A stretch of DNA of 64,000 bases, taken from contig OCMG01000003.1 in assembly GCA_900215285.1 (NCBI GenBank), positions 496,001 to 560,000 on the forward strand, given 5' to 3'. Below are positions 8,447 to 16,643 of this stretch, one piece after another; the stretch's first letter is position 1, and every line of letters starts with the position of its first letter. Made by a program: the position numbers and the translations under genes. The notes under the pieces were generated by a model. The model did no database searches and was not told the origin of the DNA. It saw only the letters and a list, made by a program, of their open reading frames with translations. Source of the stretch: Ensifer adhaerens (lineage in GTDB: Bacteria > Pseudomonadota > Alphaproteobacteria > Rhizobiales > Rhizobiaceae).

Positions 8447-9523
8447 TTACGGACGCGGGAAGATGTAGAGCGCGGGCTCCGGCACGATGATTTCGACGGA
8501 TGCGCCTTCGTCGAAGCGGGTCGCGCTATCGACGATCAGGCTCGTTTCGCCGAGATGCACGACATGGCGCCAGAGCCCGCCGGGATAGCTGACCTGCGAG
8601 ACCGTACCGGTCAGCACCAGGCCGTCCTTCTCCGAAATTGCGGATGTGCCGGCGGCGGCCATCTGCACGGCTTCGCTGCGGAAGCGGACAATGGCCGGGC
8701 CAGAGGCGAGAGAGCGGTCGCCGCGATCGATCACGGCCTTGCGGTTGTTGCGGCCTTCCGAGATGCCGATGCTGTTGCCGAAGACGTTGACATGGATCTC
8801 GACGACATTTTCCGCGCCCATGAAGGCGGCGACGAAGTCGGAATTGGGTCTGTTGTAGACCTCCTGCGGGGAGCCCGCCTGGGCGATTTCGCCGCCATTC
8901 ATGATGACGATGCGGTCGGCCATCACCATGGCTTCCTCGCGGTCATGGGTCACATGGACGGCGGTGATGCCCAGCCGGCGCTGCAGCGCGCTGATCTCGT
9001 GGCGCACGGTGAGGCGGATGCGGGCGTCCAGGTTCGAGAGCGGCTCGTCGAGCAGCAGGATATCCGGATTGACGGCGAGCGCCCGGCCGAGCGCCACGCG
9101 CTGGCGCTGGCCGCCGGACAGTTCGGCGGGCTTGCGGCTTCCCAGCGCCTGCAGGCCGAGCAGGCCCTTCATCTCGTCAATGCGCTGGCGGGCAGCTGAG
9201 GCCTCGACGCGGCGCAGCTTCAGGCCATAGCCGATATTCTGGTCGACGCTCATATGCGGCCAGAGCGCATAGGATTGGAAGACCAGCGCCATGCCGCGCT
9301 TGTCCGGCGGCTGGCGGGTCACGTCGCGGCCGCCGATGGAAATCGTGCCATGGGTCGGCGTATTGAACCCGGCAACGGTGCGCAACAGGGTGGTCTTGCC
9401 GCAGCCCGAGGAACCGAGAAGGGCGACGAACTCGCCCTTGCGCACGGACAGATCGATCCCCTTCAGGATCTCATTGTCGCCATAGCGCACGCGGGTCTGC
9501 GAAATGTTCAGGTAGCCTTCCAT
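8447..9523 (-). CDS. ABC transporter ATP-binding protein (MalK/PotA-like, with TOBE domain)
   Basis: 358 residues. Walker A GSSGCGKTT at 37-45, signature LSGGQRQR, Walker B ILLLDEP with the D-loop SNLDAR, and switch histidine in VHVTHDREEA. The C-terminal ~120 residues form a TOBE-type regulatory region. The chosen start MEGYLNISQ at 9523 follows GGAGGGACCG; a longer frame begins 10 codons upstream. It energises the two permeases downstream. The palindrome at 9547-9564 is 24 bp upstream of this start, so the transporter part of the operon may also have its own regulated promoter. Confidence 0.9.
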   Translation of the reverse strand: MEGYLNISQTRVRYGDNEILKGIDLSVRKGEFVALLGSSGCGKTTLLRTVAGFNTPTHGTISIGGRDVTRQPPDKRGMALVFQSYALWPHMSVDQNIGYGLKLRRVEASAARQRIDEMKGLLGLQALGSRKPAELSGGQRQRVALGRALAVNPDILLLDEPLSNLDARIRLTVRHEISALQRRLGITAVHVTHDREEAMVMADRIVIMNGGEIAQAGSPQEVYNRPNSDFVAAFMGAENVVEIHVNVFGNSIGISEGRNNRKAVIDRGDRSLASGPAIVRFRSEAVQMAAAGTSAISEKDGLVLTGTVSQVSYPGGLWRHVVHLGETSLIVDSATRFDEGASVEIIVPEPALYIFPRP

Positions 9524-9546
9524 CGGTCCCTCCAATACCAATGAAA

Positions 9547-9564
9547 TTTGCACAGCTGTGCAAA
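9547..9564. promoter_or_regulatory. LacI-type operator palindrome (site 1)
   Basis: TTTGCACAGCTGTGCAAA, a perfect 18-bp palindrome 24 bp upstream of the ABC ATPase start. Site 2 at 10431 shares the core TTGCACAGCYGTGCA. LacI-family operators have this symmetric 14-18 bp form; the local candidate protein is encoded at 4431-5480. Confidence 0.7.
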
Positions 9565-9605
9565 AGTTTTATGACACCCTCGTCCGAATATGGACCGATG
9601 GTGGC

Positions 9606-10406
9606 TTAGCGCGCCTCCTCCCGAGGCGCGCTAAGCGGTATGCGCATGATATCGCTGATCGGTCCGGCAAGGCCGGGAACCGAGGCAAGCACCGGGCCGC
9701 CCTGCAAGATCTTCTCGCTGCCTTCGAAAGAGCAGACCCTCCCGCCTGCCTCCTCGACCATCAGCAAGCCTGCAATGCAGTCCCAGGAATTCATATGCCG
9801 TTCGGCGTAGGCTTCGTTACGCCCGTCCGCCACATAGGCGAGACCCAGCGCGCCGGAGCCGGCACGGCGGACGTTGAAGCCGAAGTCGAGCAATCCGCTC
9901 ATGGCGGAGAGATAATCGGCATTGGGGATGCGCGCCGACCAGCCGAGTTCGACGGTCGCGGCTTGCGGATCGCTGACGCCCGAAACACGGATGGGCTTGC
10001 CGTTCAGCGTGGCGCCTTGGCCGCGGCGGGCGAAATGCAGCTCGCGCAGGACCGGATTGTAGATGGCGCCGAACTCGGCCCGGCCATTCTCGACATAGGC
10101 GATGGCGATGCAGAAATGCGGGATGTTGCGGGCGAAATTGGCCGTGCCGTCGATGGGGTCGACGACCCAGAGGGTCGCCGCGTCGCTGCCGCCGCCTTCC
10201 TCGCCGAAGAAGCCATCCTGCGAATAGGCCTCCGCAATGGCGGCGCGCAGGAACTTCTCGCAGCGCCCGTCGAATTCGGTGAGATAATCCTGGCGGCCCT
10301 TCATCTCGATGGCGCGGGCCTGTCCAAAGCCCTCCATCACCAGTTCGCCGGCGCGAACGATGAGGTCCTTGCAGAAATCCGCCTTTTCAAGAAGCATGCG
10401 CGTCAT
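9606..10406 (-). CDS. Inositol monophosphatase family protein
   Basis: 266 residues (263 from the alternative ATG at 10397, which has the better-spaced GGA). It removes phosphate from a sugar or polyol monophosphate using Mg2+. Family metal-site motifs are present in order: GEE (near residue 68), DPIDGTANF (near 83) and the C-terminal WDCIAGLLMVEEAGG. It is the first gene of the minus-strand ABC operon, with a LacI-type palindrome just upstream. The pairing suggests the importer brings in a phosphorylated compound or a polyol, with this enzyme acting on it in the cytoplasm; the exact substrate cannot be told. Confidence 0.88.
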   Translation of the reverse strand: MTRMLLEKADFCKDLIVRAGELVMEGFGQARAIEMKGRQDYLTEFDGRCEKFLRAAIAEAYSQDGFFGEEGGGSDAATLWVVDPIDGTANFARNIPHFCIAIAYVENGRAEFGAIYNPVLRELHFARRGQGATLNGKPIRVSGVSDPQAATVELGWSARIPNADYLSAMSGLLDFGFNVRRAGSGALGLAYVADGRNEAYAERHMNSWDCIAGLLMVEEAGGRVCSFEGSEKILQGGPVLASVPGLAGPISDIMRIPLSAPREEAR

Positions 10407-10430
10407 CCAGAAAACTTGTCAGGTGGATCA

Positions 10431-10445
10431 TTGCACAGCCGTGCA
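10431..10445. promoter_or_regulatory. LacI-type operator palindrome (site 2)
   Basis: TTGCACAGCCGTGCA, 25 bp upstream of the inositol-monophosphatase-like start, differing from site 1 by one base in the shared 15. It is placed to repress the first promoter of the operon. Confidence 0.65.
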
Positions 10446-10528
10446 CTCTTGTAAATGAAGACTGTCGGCAAGGGCGATTGGTCAATTGGCCGGCGCCGGG
10501 AAGGGTCCGAAGCCCGAGGGCCGGGCGG

Positions 10529-10915
10529 CTATAATTCATAGAGTTCGAGCGGCAAGCCGTCGGGATCGGCGAAGAAGGTGAAGCGCTTTCCGGTGAACTC
10601 ATCGATCCGCACTGGCTCCACCGGAACGTCCCGCGCCTCAAGATGGCCGATCGCAGCGTCGATATCCCCTGTCTCGAAAGCCAGATGCCTGAGGCCTGCG
10701 GCCTCCGGGCGACTTGGGCGGGGTGGTGGATCGGGAAACGAAAACAACTCGATCTGCCCGCCATCGGGAAGGGCGAGGTCGAGCTTGAACGACCGGCGCT
10801 CGGCCCGATAGTTTTCCGCAATGATCCTGAGCCCGAGGATGCCGACATAGAATGCCTTCGAACGCGCATAGTCCGTGCAGATGATCGCAGCGTGGTGAAT
10901 GCGACGCAAATCCAT
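10529..10915 (-). CDS. VOC (glyoxalase I-like) family protein, YaeR-type
   Basis: 128 residues with two paired beta-alpha-beta-beta-beta modules. The first begins IHHAAIICTDYARSKAFYVGILGLRI, the second LRHLAFETGDIDAAIGHL, ending FFADPDGLPLELYEL. Conserved metal positions are His8, Glu56 (QIELFSF), His74 and the Glu of LELYEL. This pattern is like the YaeR/GloA2 group of putative lactoylglutathione lyases. Start has a good AAGGAGG. It lies just downstream of the LacI gene at 10930 on the same strand and may be cotranscribed. Substrate unproven. Confidence 0.82.
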   Translation of the reverse strand: MDLRRIHHAAIICTDYARSKAFYVGILGLRIIAENYRAERRSFKLDLALPDGGQIELFSFPDPPPRPSRPEAAGLRHLAFETGDIDAAIGHLEARDVPVEPVRIDEFTGKRFTFFADPDGLPLELYEL

Positions 10916-10929
10916 GCCGGCCTCCTTGA

Positions 10930-12009
10930 TTAGGTTTTCGCCGCTGGCGCCGGGCCAACGGAGGCGCGTTCGATCAGGGAAGTCGGAAGGACGAGTTTGC
11001 GCGCAGCCCCCCGTTCTCCGTTCAACCGTTCCACCAGAAGTCTGGCGGCGGCTTCGCCGAGTTGATAGACCGGCTGGCGGATGACGGTGACCGGTGGCGA
11101 GGTGACCGAGGTCCAGTCGGCATCGTGGAACGACACGAGCGAAAGATCTGCGGGAAGGGTGAGACCGGCATCGCGGCAGGCCTTGAAGACCGCAAGCCCG
11201 ATGACGCTGTCAGACGCGATCATGGCGGTAGGGCGGTCGGCGCCTGCAAGAAGATCGATGACGATTCGGTGGGTCCTATCGGGCGTCGTGGCGCCGACAC
11301 AAACCCAGCGCTCGGCATCGTGAATGCCCTTCTCCCGGCAAGCCTCAAGAAAGCCCTCGATGCGACGGCGCACCGAGCCCGTATGGATTTCCGCCGGCAC
11401 CCGGAACCTGTGGTCTGGCGTGTCGCAGGCCGTCAGGTAGACGATGCGGCGGTGCCCCAGCGCTGCCAGCCTTAGGGTCACGTCCTGCGTGGTCCGTCTC
11501 TCGTTGGCAATGACAGTGTCCACGTCGAGCGCCGCGCTCCCGCGATCGAGCAATGCCAGGGGGCGCTCGCTGCGCAGCACGTCTGCCAGATGGTCGGTTT
11601 CGCTCTCGCGTGCCGGCGAGACGATCAGCCCATCGACGCGTTTGGCCAGAAGGGTGCGCACCGCAGCCCGCTCGGCGGCGGCGTCCTCGCCGGAATTCAT
11701 CAGGATGACGGTGAATCCCGCCTGGCGTGCAACGTCGGTGATCCCGCGGACGGCCAGGCTGAAAAACGGGTTCTCGATATCGCCGACAACAACGCCGATC
11801 GTGCCGGAGCGTCCGGTGGTCATGCTGCGGGCGAGTTCGTTGGGGCGGTAGTCGAGCGCCTTTGCAGCCGCACGCACCGCATCGCGCACCTTTTCGCTGA
11901 CCGAGCCGTAACCGCCCAGAACGCGCGCGGCAGTGGCTTTCGAAACGCCCGCGCTGCGTGCAACGTCGGCGACCGTGGCTGGCGAGGATCGAGGTGTTGT
12001 TTGCTCCAT
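10930..12009 (-). CDS. LacI-family transcriptional regulator (divergent from amino-acid-type ABC operon)
   Basis: 359 residues. HTH at about residues 11-35 (ATVADVARSAGVSKATAARV), hinge helix NELARSM, and a PBP-like sensor domain (GTIGVVVGDIENPFF onwards) ending in the usual VTVIRQP and LIERASV. Start MEQTTPRS at 12009 is chosen because it puts the HTH at the N-terminus; the open frame continues 27 codons upstream into the operator region. The two GAGACCGGTCTC palindromes at 12077 and 12099 lie between this gene and the divergent importer, so it very likely represses one or both. Confidence 0.9.
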   Translation of the reverse strand: MEQTTPRSSPATVADVARSAGVSKATAARVLGGYGSVSEKVRDAVRAAAKALDYRPNELARSMTTGRSGTIGVVVGDIENPFFSLAVRGITDVARQAGFTVILMNSGEDAAAERAAVRTLLAKRVDGLIVSPARESETDHLADVLRSERPLALLDRGSAALDVDTVIANERRTTQDVTLRLAALGHRRIVYLTACDTPDHRFRVPAEIHTGSVRRRIEGFLEACREKGIHDAERWVCVGATTPDRTHRIVIDLLAGADRPTAMIASDSVIGLAVFKACRDAGLTLPADLSLVSFHDADWTSVTSPPVTVIRQPVYQLGEAAARLLVERLNGERGAARKLVLPTSLIERASVGPAPAAKT

Positions 12010-12076
12010 GGTGCCTAGCCTTACAAGAGATGTTGACGACTGGCAAATGCGAAGATAACAATTGTCAAAACATAAA

Positions 12077-12110
12077 GAGACCGGTCTCATCTTAAAAAGA
12101 GACCGGTCTC
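12077..12110. promoter_or_regulatory. Tandem LacI-type operators (GAGACCGGTCTC twice)
   Basis: Two identical 12-bp perfect palindromes at 12077-12088 and 12099-12110, each flanked by A-rich sequence. Their centres are 22 bp apart, two helical turns, so two dimers would bind the same DNA face. They have the central CCGG typical of LacI-family operators, and sit in the divergent region between the LacI gene and the ABC operon. Confidence 0.75.
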
Positions 12111-12238
12111 ATAAAGAAAACCACGACTCCGGAATGCGATGTGCAGCAGCCTGGACGACCGCTCTGTCGGTTTGCCGGGAGGGGTGCCTGCGCGCTGCAG
12201 ATCCGCCGATAAAACCACCAGAGAAGGAGAGCAAACCG

Positions 12239-13072
12239 ATGAAATTTTCCAGCCCCGTCAAATCCTTTAGCCGGATGCGCGCAGCGATCGCAGCGATGGC
12301 ATTCGGTCTCATCAGCGGCGCGTCCGTTCCGGCGATATCCGCAGACAATCCCTACGGCCTGATCGATCCGAAGGTCATCAGTGTTGGCACCATGGGCGAC
12401 TCGAAACCCTACGCCTTTTCGACCGCCAATGGCGAATTCACGGGCTTCGATATCGAACTGTTCTTGAATGTTGCGGAACGCATGGGCTTCAAGAAGGATC
12501 AGGTGATCTTCACCGGCCAGGAATTCTCCGCGCTGATGCCGTCCGTCGCCAATGGCCGTTTTGACGTCGCGGTGGCTGCCATCGGCACGACCGAAAAGCG
12601 CAAGCAGACGGTCGATTTCTCCGATGGCTATCTCGCCGGCTATCTCTCCGTTCTGACGCCGGAAGCAGCCATAACGGATGCGGCGGCGCTGAAGGGCAAA
12701 CGGCTTGGCGTCGTGCAGGGCACGCTGCAGGAAATCTACGCGCAGAAGAACTTCACCGGCACCGACCTCGTCAAGTTCCCCGACAACAACTCGGCGGTTG
12801 CCGCGCTCAACAACGGCACGATCGATGCGCATTTCCTCGATTACGAGGCCGCAAAGGATTATTCGGCCCGCTATCCGGCGCTGAAGGTGGCAATCAACAT
12901 CCCGAGCTTCGACGCGCCTGCCGGTTTCGTTGTCCGCAAGGGCAATGATGCCCTGCGCGAAGGCCTGAACAAGGCGCTGCACGCGGCCATGCAGGACGGA
13001 ACCTGGAAGAAGCTCTATGAGAAGTGGTTCCCGGGTTCGCCCATGCCGGCAGAATACCTTCCCAAGCCCTGA
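12239..13072 (+). CDS. ABC transporter substrate-binding protein, polar amino acid type (family 3)
   Basis: 277 residues. Signal peptide with positive N-terminus and [20 protein letters not shown], then a family 3 fold: [59 protein letters not shown], and C-terminal [11 protein letters not shown]. The start at 12239 has AAGGAGA; an open frame continues upstream but crosses the operators and is not used. It feeds the fused permease-ATPase at 13141. Amino acids, opines or related compounds are typical ligands; the downstream FAD amino-acid-oxidase-like gene suggests an amino acid or imino acid. Confidence 0.9.
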   Translation: MKFSSPVKSFSRMRAAIAAMAFGLISGASVPAISADNPYGLIDPKVISVGTMGDSKPYAFSTANGEFTGFDIELFLNVAERMGFKKDQVIFTGQEFSALMPSVANGRFDVAVAAIGTTEKRKQTVDFSDGYLAGYLSVLTPEAAITDAAALKGKRLGVVQGTLQEIYAQKNFTGTDLVKFPDNNSAVAALNNGTIDAHFLDYEAAKDYSARYPALKVAINIPSFDAPAGFVVRKGNDALREGLNKALHAAMQDGTWKKLYEKWFPGSPMPAEYLPKP

Positions 13073-13078
13073 TGTCGC

Positions 13079-13109
13079 CCGGCCCGGCTGCACGATCAGG
13101 CCGGGCCGG
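13079..13109 (+). terminator. Intercistronic hairpin after the binding-protein gene
   Basis: CCGGCCCGGC and its exact complement GCCGGGCCGG separated by 11 nt, between the binding-protein stop and the permease-ATPase start, without a T-run. Same position and type as the hairpins at 1721, 7170 and 26884. Confidence 0.55.
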
Positions 13110-13140
13110 TCATTCCCATCGACCTTGAAGGAAGTGCCTG

Positions 13141-14664
13141 ATGAATTGGCTTGAAAACCTGCGTCGCAGTTTTCTCGATTGGCCGGCCATGGCCGAAGTT
13201 CTGCCGAGCATGATCACGGTGGGCTTGAAGAATACGCTGATCCTTGCGGCGGCCTCAACGTTCTTTGGCGTGGTGATTGGCATGGTCCTCGCCATCATGG
13301 GGATTTCGCGCTCGGCCTGGCTGCGCATCCCCTCCCGCATCTATACCGACATTTTCCGCGGTCTGCCCGCCATCGTCACCATCCTGCTGATCGGTCAGGG
13401 CTTTGCCCGCATCGGGCGGGAGATTTTCGGGCCGTCGCCCTATCCGCTGGGCATTCTCGCCCTGAGCCTCATTGCAGGCGCCTATATCGGCGAAATCTTC
13501 CGTTCCGGTATCCAGAGTGTGGATCGTGGGCAAATGGAAGCCTGCCGGGCGCTGTCGATGAGCTACGGGCAGGGCATGCGCCTGATCGTCGTGCCGCAGG
13601 GTGTGCGACGCGTGCTGCCGGCGCTGGTCAACCAGTTCATCGGCAATGTGAAGGATTCGAGCCTCGTCTATTTTCTGGGGCTGCTCGCCTCCGAGCGGGA
13701 AATCTTCCGCGTCGGTCAGGACCAGGCCGTTGTCACCGGCAATCTCTCCCCGCTCTTGCTCGCCGGCATCTTCTATCTCGTGATCACCGTTCCGCTGACG
13801 CATATCGTCAACCTGATCGACACGCGTCTGAGGCTCGGAAAGCAGCGGCCTTCAAGCCCTGCCAGCGGCTTGCTGGAGGTCGCAGAACTGGATAGCGCCA
13901 ATCAGGCCGTGGCGGCTGACAGCGGACGTTCCACTTTCCGGGGCGGCAGTCTCGCGGTCAGCGATCTTCACATGGCCTATGGCGATTTCGATGTGCTGAA
14001 GGGTATCGATCTCGCCGTGCGCCCCGGCAGCGTCACCTGTATCATCGGCCCTTCCGGCTCCGGCAAGTCGACATTGCTGCGCTGCCTCAATCGGCTCGTT
14101 GAACCGAAAAGCGGCGATATCCAGCTCGATGGCCAGAGCATCCTCGCCATGAAGCCGGAAAAGCTGCGCCGCCGTGTCGGCATGGTGTTCCAGCATTTCA
14201 ATCTGTTTCCCGATCACACCGCGCTGGAAAACGTCATGCTGTCCCTGACGAAGATCAAGGGCCTGCCGCGCGAGGAGGCGGAACGCATCGCGAAGGCCAA
14301 GCTTGCCGATGTCGGTCTGGCAGCGCGCCAGCACCATCGACCCGGCGGCCTTTCCGGCGGGCAGCAACAACGCGTGGCGATTGCCCGCGCGCTCGCCATG
14401 GAACCCGAGGTCATCCTCTTTGACGAGGTGACCAGCGCGCTGGATCCGGAGCTGGTCAAGGGCGTGCTGAACCTCATGGCCGGGCTTGGGCGCCAGGGCA
14501 TGACCATGGTGGTGGTGACTCACGAAATGGGCTTCGCGCGTCGGGTGGCCGATCAGGTCGTGTTCATGGACGAGGGGCGCGTGGTGGAAGCCGGAACGCC
14601 GGACGCCATTTTCGACAATCCGCAAAATCCGCGTCTGCAACGCTTCCTGGCGGAAGTGCTCTAG
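13141..14664 (+). CDS. Fused amino-acid-type ABC transporter permease and ATP-binding protein
   Basis: 507 residues containing two subunits in one chain. Residues 1-235 are a His/Glu/Gln-type permease with the EAA loop EACRALSMSYGQGMRLIVVP (133-152). After a ~35-residue linker, residues 270-507 are a complete ATPase: Walker A GPSGSGKST near 303, Q-loop VFQHFNLFPD, signature LSGGQQQR, Walker B VILFDEVTSALDPE, and switch His in VVVTHEMGF. The ATPase is of the GlnQ/HisP kind. Permease-ATPase fusions of this family are known in databases but are much less common than separate genes. With its single binding protein it makes a minimal two-gene importer. Confidence 0.93.
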   Translation: MNWLENLRRSFLDWPAMAEVLPSMITVGLKNTLILAAASTFFGVVIGMVLAIMGISRSAWLRIPSRIYTDIFRGLPAIVTILLIGQGFARIGREIFGPSPYPLGILALSLIAGAYIGEIFRSGIQSVDRGQMEACRALSMSYGQGMRLIVVPQGVRRVLPALVNQFIGNVKDSSLVYFLGLLASEREIFRVGQDQAVVTGNLSPLLLAGIFYLVITVPLTHIVNLIDTRLRLGKQRPSSPASGLLEVAELDSANQAVAADSGRSTFRGGSLAVSDLHMAYGDFDVLKGIDLAVRPGSVTCIIGPSGSGKSTLLRCLNRLVEPKSGDIQLDGQSILAMKPEKLRRRVGMVFQHFNLFPDHTALENVMLSLTKIKGLPREEAERIAKAKLADVGLAARQHHRPGGLSGGQQQRVAIARALAMEPEVILFDEVTSALDPELVKGVLNLMAGLGRQGMTMVVVTHEMGFARRVADQVVFMDEGRVVEAGTPDAIFDNPQNPRLQRFLAEVL

Positions 14665-14769
14665 GGCAGTTCCAGCGAAAGAGGAAACCGGTTTCGCGCC
14701 AGGAATTGCGCAAAAACAAAGAGATAGGTTGCTTCAGCGTTTCCATGAAACACTGAAGCAACCTAGGGC
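14661..14769 (+). repeat. Interspersed palindromic intergenic repeat, copy 2 (full length)
   Basis: Begins at the TAG stop of the permease-ATPase gene. It contains AACCGGTTTCGC (about 14687-14698), GGAATTGCGCAAAAACAAAG, then a strong hairpin at 14726-14764: AGGTTGCTTCAG and CTGAAGCAACCT as outer stem, GTTTC and GAAAC as inner stem, CAT loop. CTAGGGC occurs at both ends (14661-14667 and 14763-14769). Shares its first half with copies at 4365-4433 and 23253. Confidence 0.7.
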
Positions 14770-14808
14770 CCGACCAGCAAGAATGACACTCTGAACTTTG
14801 AAAGACAT

Positions 14809-15942
14809 ATGACCATGAAAGACAATGTAATTTCCTCCGCTGTCGTGATCGGTGCCGGCATTTTCGGCGTTTCCACAGGATTGCAGCTGGCCCGGCGCGG
14901 CATTCAGGTGACCATCCTCAATGACGGTCCGCCGGCCAATGGCGCCTCCGGCCGGTCGCTGTCCTGGCTGAATTCGGCGCGCATGCGCTCGGAGCCCTAC
15001 CATCGCCTGCGCGTGGCGGGCATAGACCGTTATCGTACGCTGGCGGCCCGACTGCCGGGCATCGACTGGCTGCGCTTCGACGGAGGCCTGACCTGGGATG
15101 CCGATGGGCCGGAAAACGCCATCGCGAATGTCTACCGTTACGAAGCCTCGATCGGTTACGATGCGAACCTGCTGGCAGCGGAAGAGGTCGGCCTGGTAAC
15201 GCCGGGACTTGATGCGCGGTCGATTGCCTCGCAAGGGGCGATCTTCAATCCAGGCGAAGGCTGGGTCGACCTCCCGATTCTGATTGATTTCCTGCTGCGG
15301 GAGTTCCTGTCACGCGGTGGTGTTCTCGTGACCGGTGAGGGAGCCGCCAGTGTCATCGTGGAAGGAGGCCGGGCGCGGGGCGCTGTCACCTCCAGCGGCG
15401 TCCGGTTCGAGGCGGATGCCGCCGTGCTGGCGACCGGTCCTGCCGTGCCGGCCATGGCGGCGCAACTCGGTCAGGTGATTGGTGACGACACCCCGATCGC
15501 TCTTCTGGTGCAGACCAAGCCGCTCGACCATCCTTTGCGAGCCGTATTGAATACGCCGCGCGTGGCGGTGCGGCCAGCTCCGGGCGGGGCCTTCTCGCTC
15601 GACGCCGATTGGGCGGCGGAGGAGGGCGTGACGATGCGCCCGGATGGCAGTCACGACATCGACGCCTCGGTGGTCGAGGCTCTCGTGGCGGAAGCCTCGA
15701 ACGTGATGCAGGGCAATCCGAAGCTCGAGATCCAGTCGGTCGGCGTTGGCGGCAAGCCTATTCCGGGCGATGGCGAGCCTGTGATCGGCGCGCTGAAGGC
15801 CGTTCCCGGTTGCTACGTTGCCTTCAGTCACAGTGGTGCGACCCTTGGCCTGATCGTCGGCGAATTGCTTGCGGGCGAGATCGCAACCGGCCGGGAGCAT
15901 CCGATGCTGCAGACATTCAGGCCGGAGCGTTTCGCCTCCTGA
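14809..15942 (+). CDS. FAD-dependent oxidoreductase, D-amino-acid oxidase/dehydrogenase (DAO) family
   Basis: 377 residues. N-terminal dinucleotide fold VVIGAGIFGVSTGLQLARRG with GxGxxG near residue 15, RSLSWLNSARMR, FAD-contact stretch AVLATGPAVPAMAAQLG near 205, and C-terminal CYVAFSHSGATLGLIVGELLAGEI. These match DAO-type enzymes that oxidise a C-N bond of a free amino acid or sarcosine-like substrate. ATG 14809 and 14815 are both possible; neither has a strong ribosome site. It follows the amino-acid-type importer and probably acts on the imported compound (inference). Confidence 0.85.
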   Translation: MTMKDNVISSAVVIGAGIFGVSTGLQLARRGIQVTILNDGPPANGASGRSLSWLNSARMRSEPYHRLRVAGIDRYRTLAARLPGIDWLRFDGGLTWDADGPENAIANVYRYEASIGYDANLLAAEEVGLVTPGLDARSIASQGAIFNPGEGWVDLPILIDFLLREFLSRGGVLVTGEGAASVIVEGGRARGAVTSSGVRFEADAAVLATGPAVPAMAAQLGQVIGDDTPIALLVQTKPLDHPLRAVLNTPRVAVRPAPGGAFSLDADWAAEEGVTMRPDGSHDIDASVVEALVAEASNVMQGNPKLEIQSVGVGGKPIPGDGEPVIGALKAVPGCYVAFSHSGATLGLIVGELLAGEIATGREHPMLQTFRPERFAS

Positions 15943-16046
15943 CCCCATCGCAGCAACGCCTTGGCGAAGTTGCCGCCCGTCCGGCCTGCGTGTCGCCGGA
16001 TGGGCTTTGGCGTTCGCCCTTGCCCGGCTGCCGGCGTGCTCCCGCC

Positions 16047-16532
16047 TCAGTCCTCTTCAGAGAGATGGCGCTGGGCGGATTCCTTGACCTGGCCGAGTTC
16101 GGCAAGAAGCCGCTTGAGAACAGCGGGTTCGACTTCGGCCATCATTTCCTTGATCCAGCGCTCATGTGCCTCCGCCATTCCCTCGAAATAGGTCCGGCCC
16201 TTCTCGGAAAGCCGGGCCACGGTGACGCGCTTGTCGTCCTCGAGGCGCTCGCGGATGATCGTGCCGTCGGCTTCCAGCCGTTCGACCAGACCGGTAACAT
16301 TGCCGTTGGTGACCATGGTGCGGCTGGAAAGCTCGCCGAGGCGCAGGCCGTCCTTTTCGCGATAGAGCTGGGCGAGGAGGTCGAATTGCGGAAGCGTCGC
16401 GCCGAACTCCCGGCGCAGCCGCCGGCGGATTTCCTGCGACATGAGCTTGGTCGTGGCAAGCAGGCGCAGCCAGAGCTTCAGCTCCTGCTTCTTGCCTTCC
16501 TGGGCGTCGCTGGCAACCAGTTCGAGATCCAT
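16047..16532 (-). CDS. MarR-family transcriptional regulator (first of three)
   Basis: 161 residues. Typical MarR winged helix: KLMSQEIRRRLRREFGATLPQFDLLAQLYREKDGLRLGELS, recognition helix VTNGNVTGLVERLEADGTI, wing RERLEDDKRVTVARLSEKG. Such proteins bind palindromes as dimers and release them with aromatic acids or CoA esters. It is convergent with the DAO gene and lies about 110 bp upstream-adjacent to the minus-strand flavoprotein gene end at 16644. Possible targets are the shared motifs at 18.2-18.4 kb and elsewhere in the region. Confidence 0.9.
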   Translation of the reverse strand: MDLELVASDAQEGKKQELKLWLRLLATTKLMSQEIRRRLRREFGATLPQFDLLAQLYREKDGLRLGELSSRTMVTNGNVTGLVERLEADGTIIRERLEDDKRVTVARLSEKGRTYFEGMAEAHERWIKEMMAEVEPAVLKRLLAELGQVKESAQRHLSEED

Positions 16533-16643
16533 CGCGTGTCCGTCTGCACCGAATTAAAGTCGAACCTTACCTGCGGGAAGCGGGCTCGGCCGTCAAGACT
16601 TTCCTTGAGGCCTGAAGCATTTGCCCACCAGCAAACAGATTTC

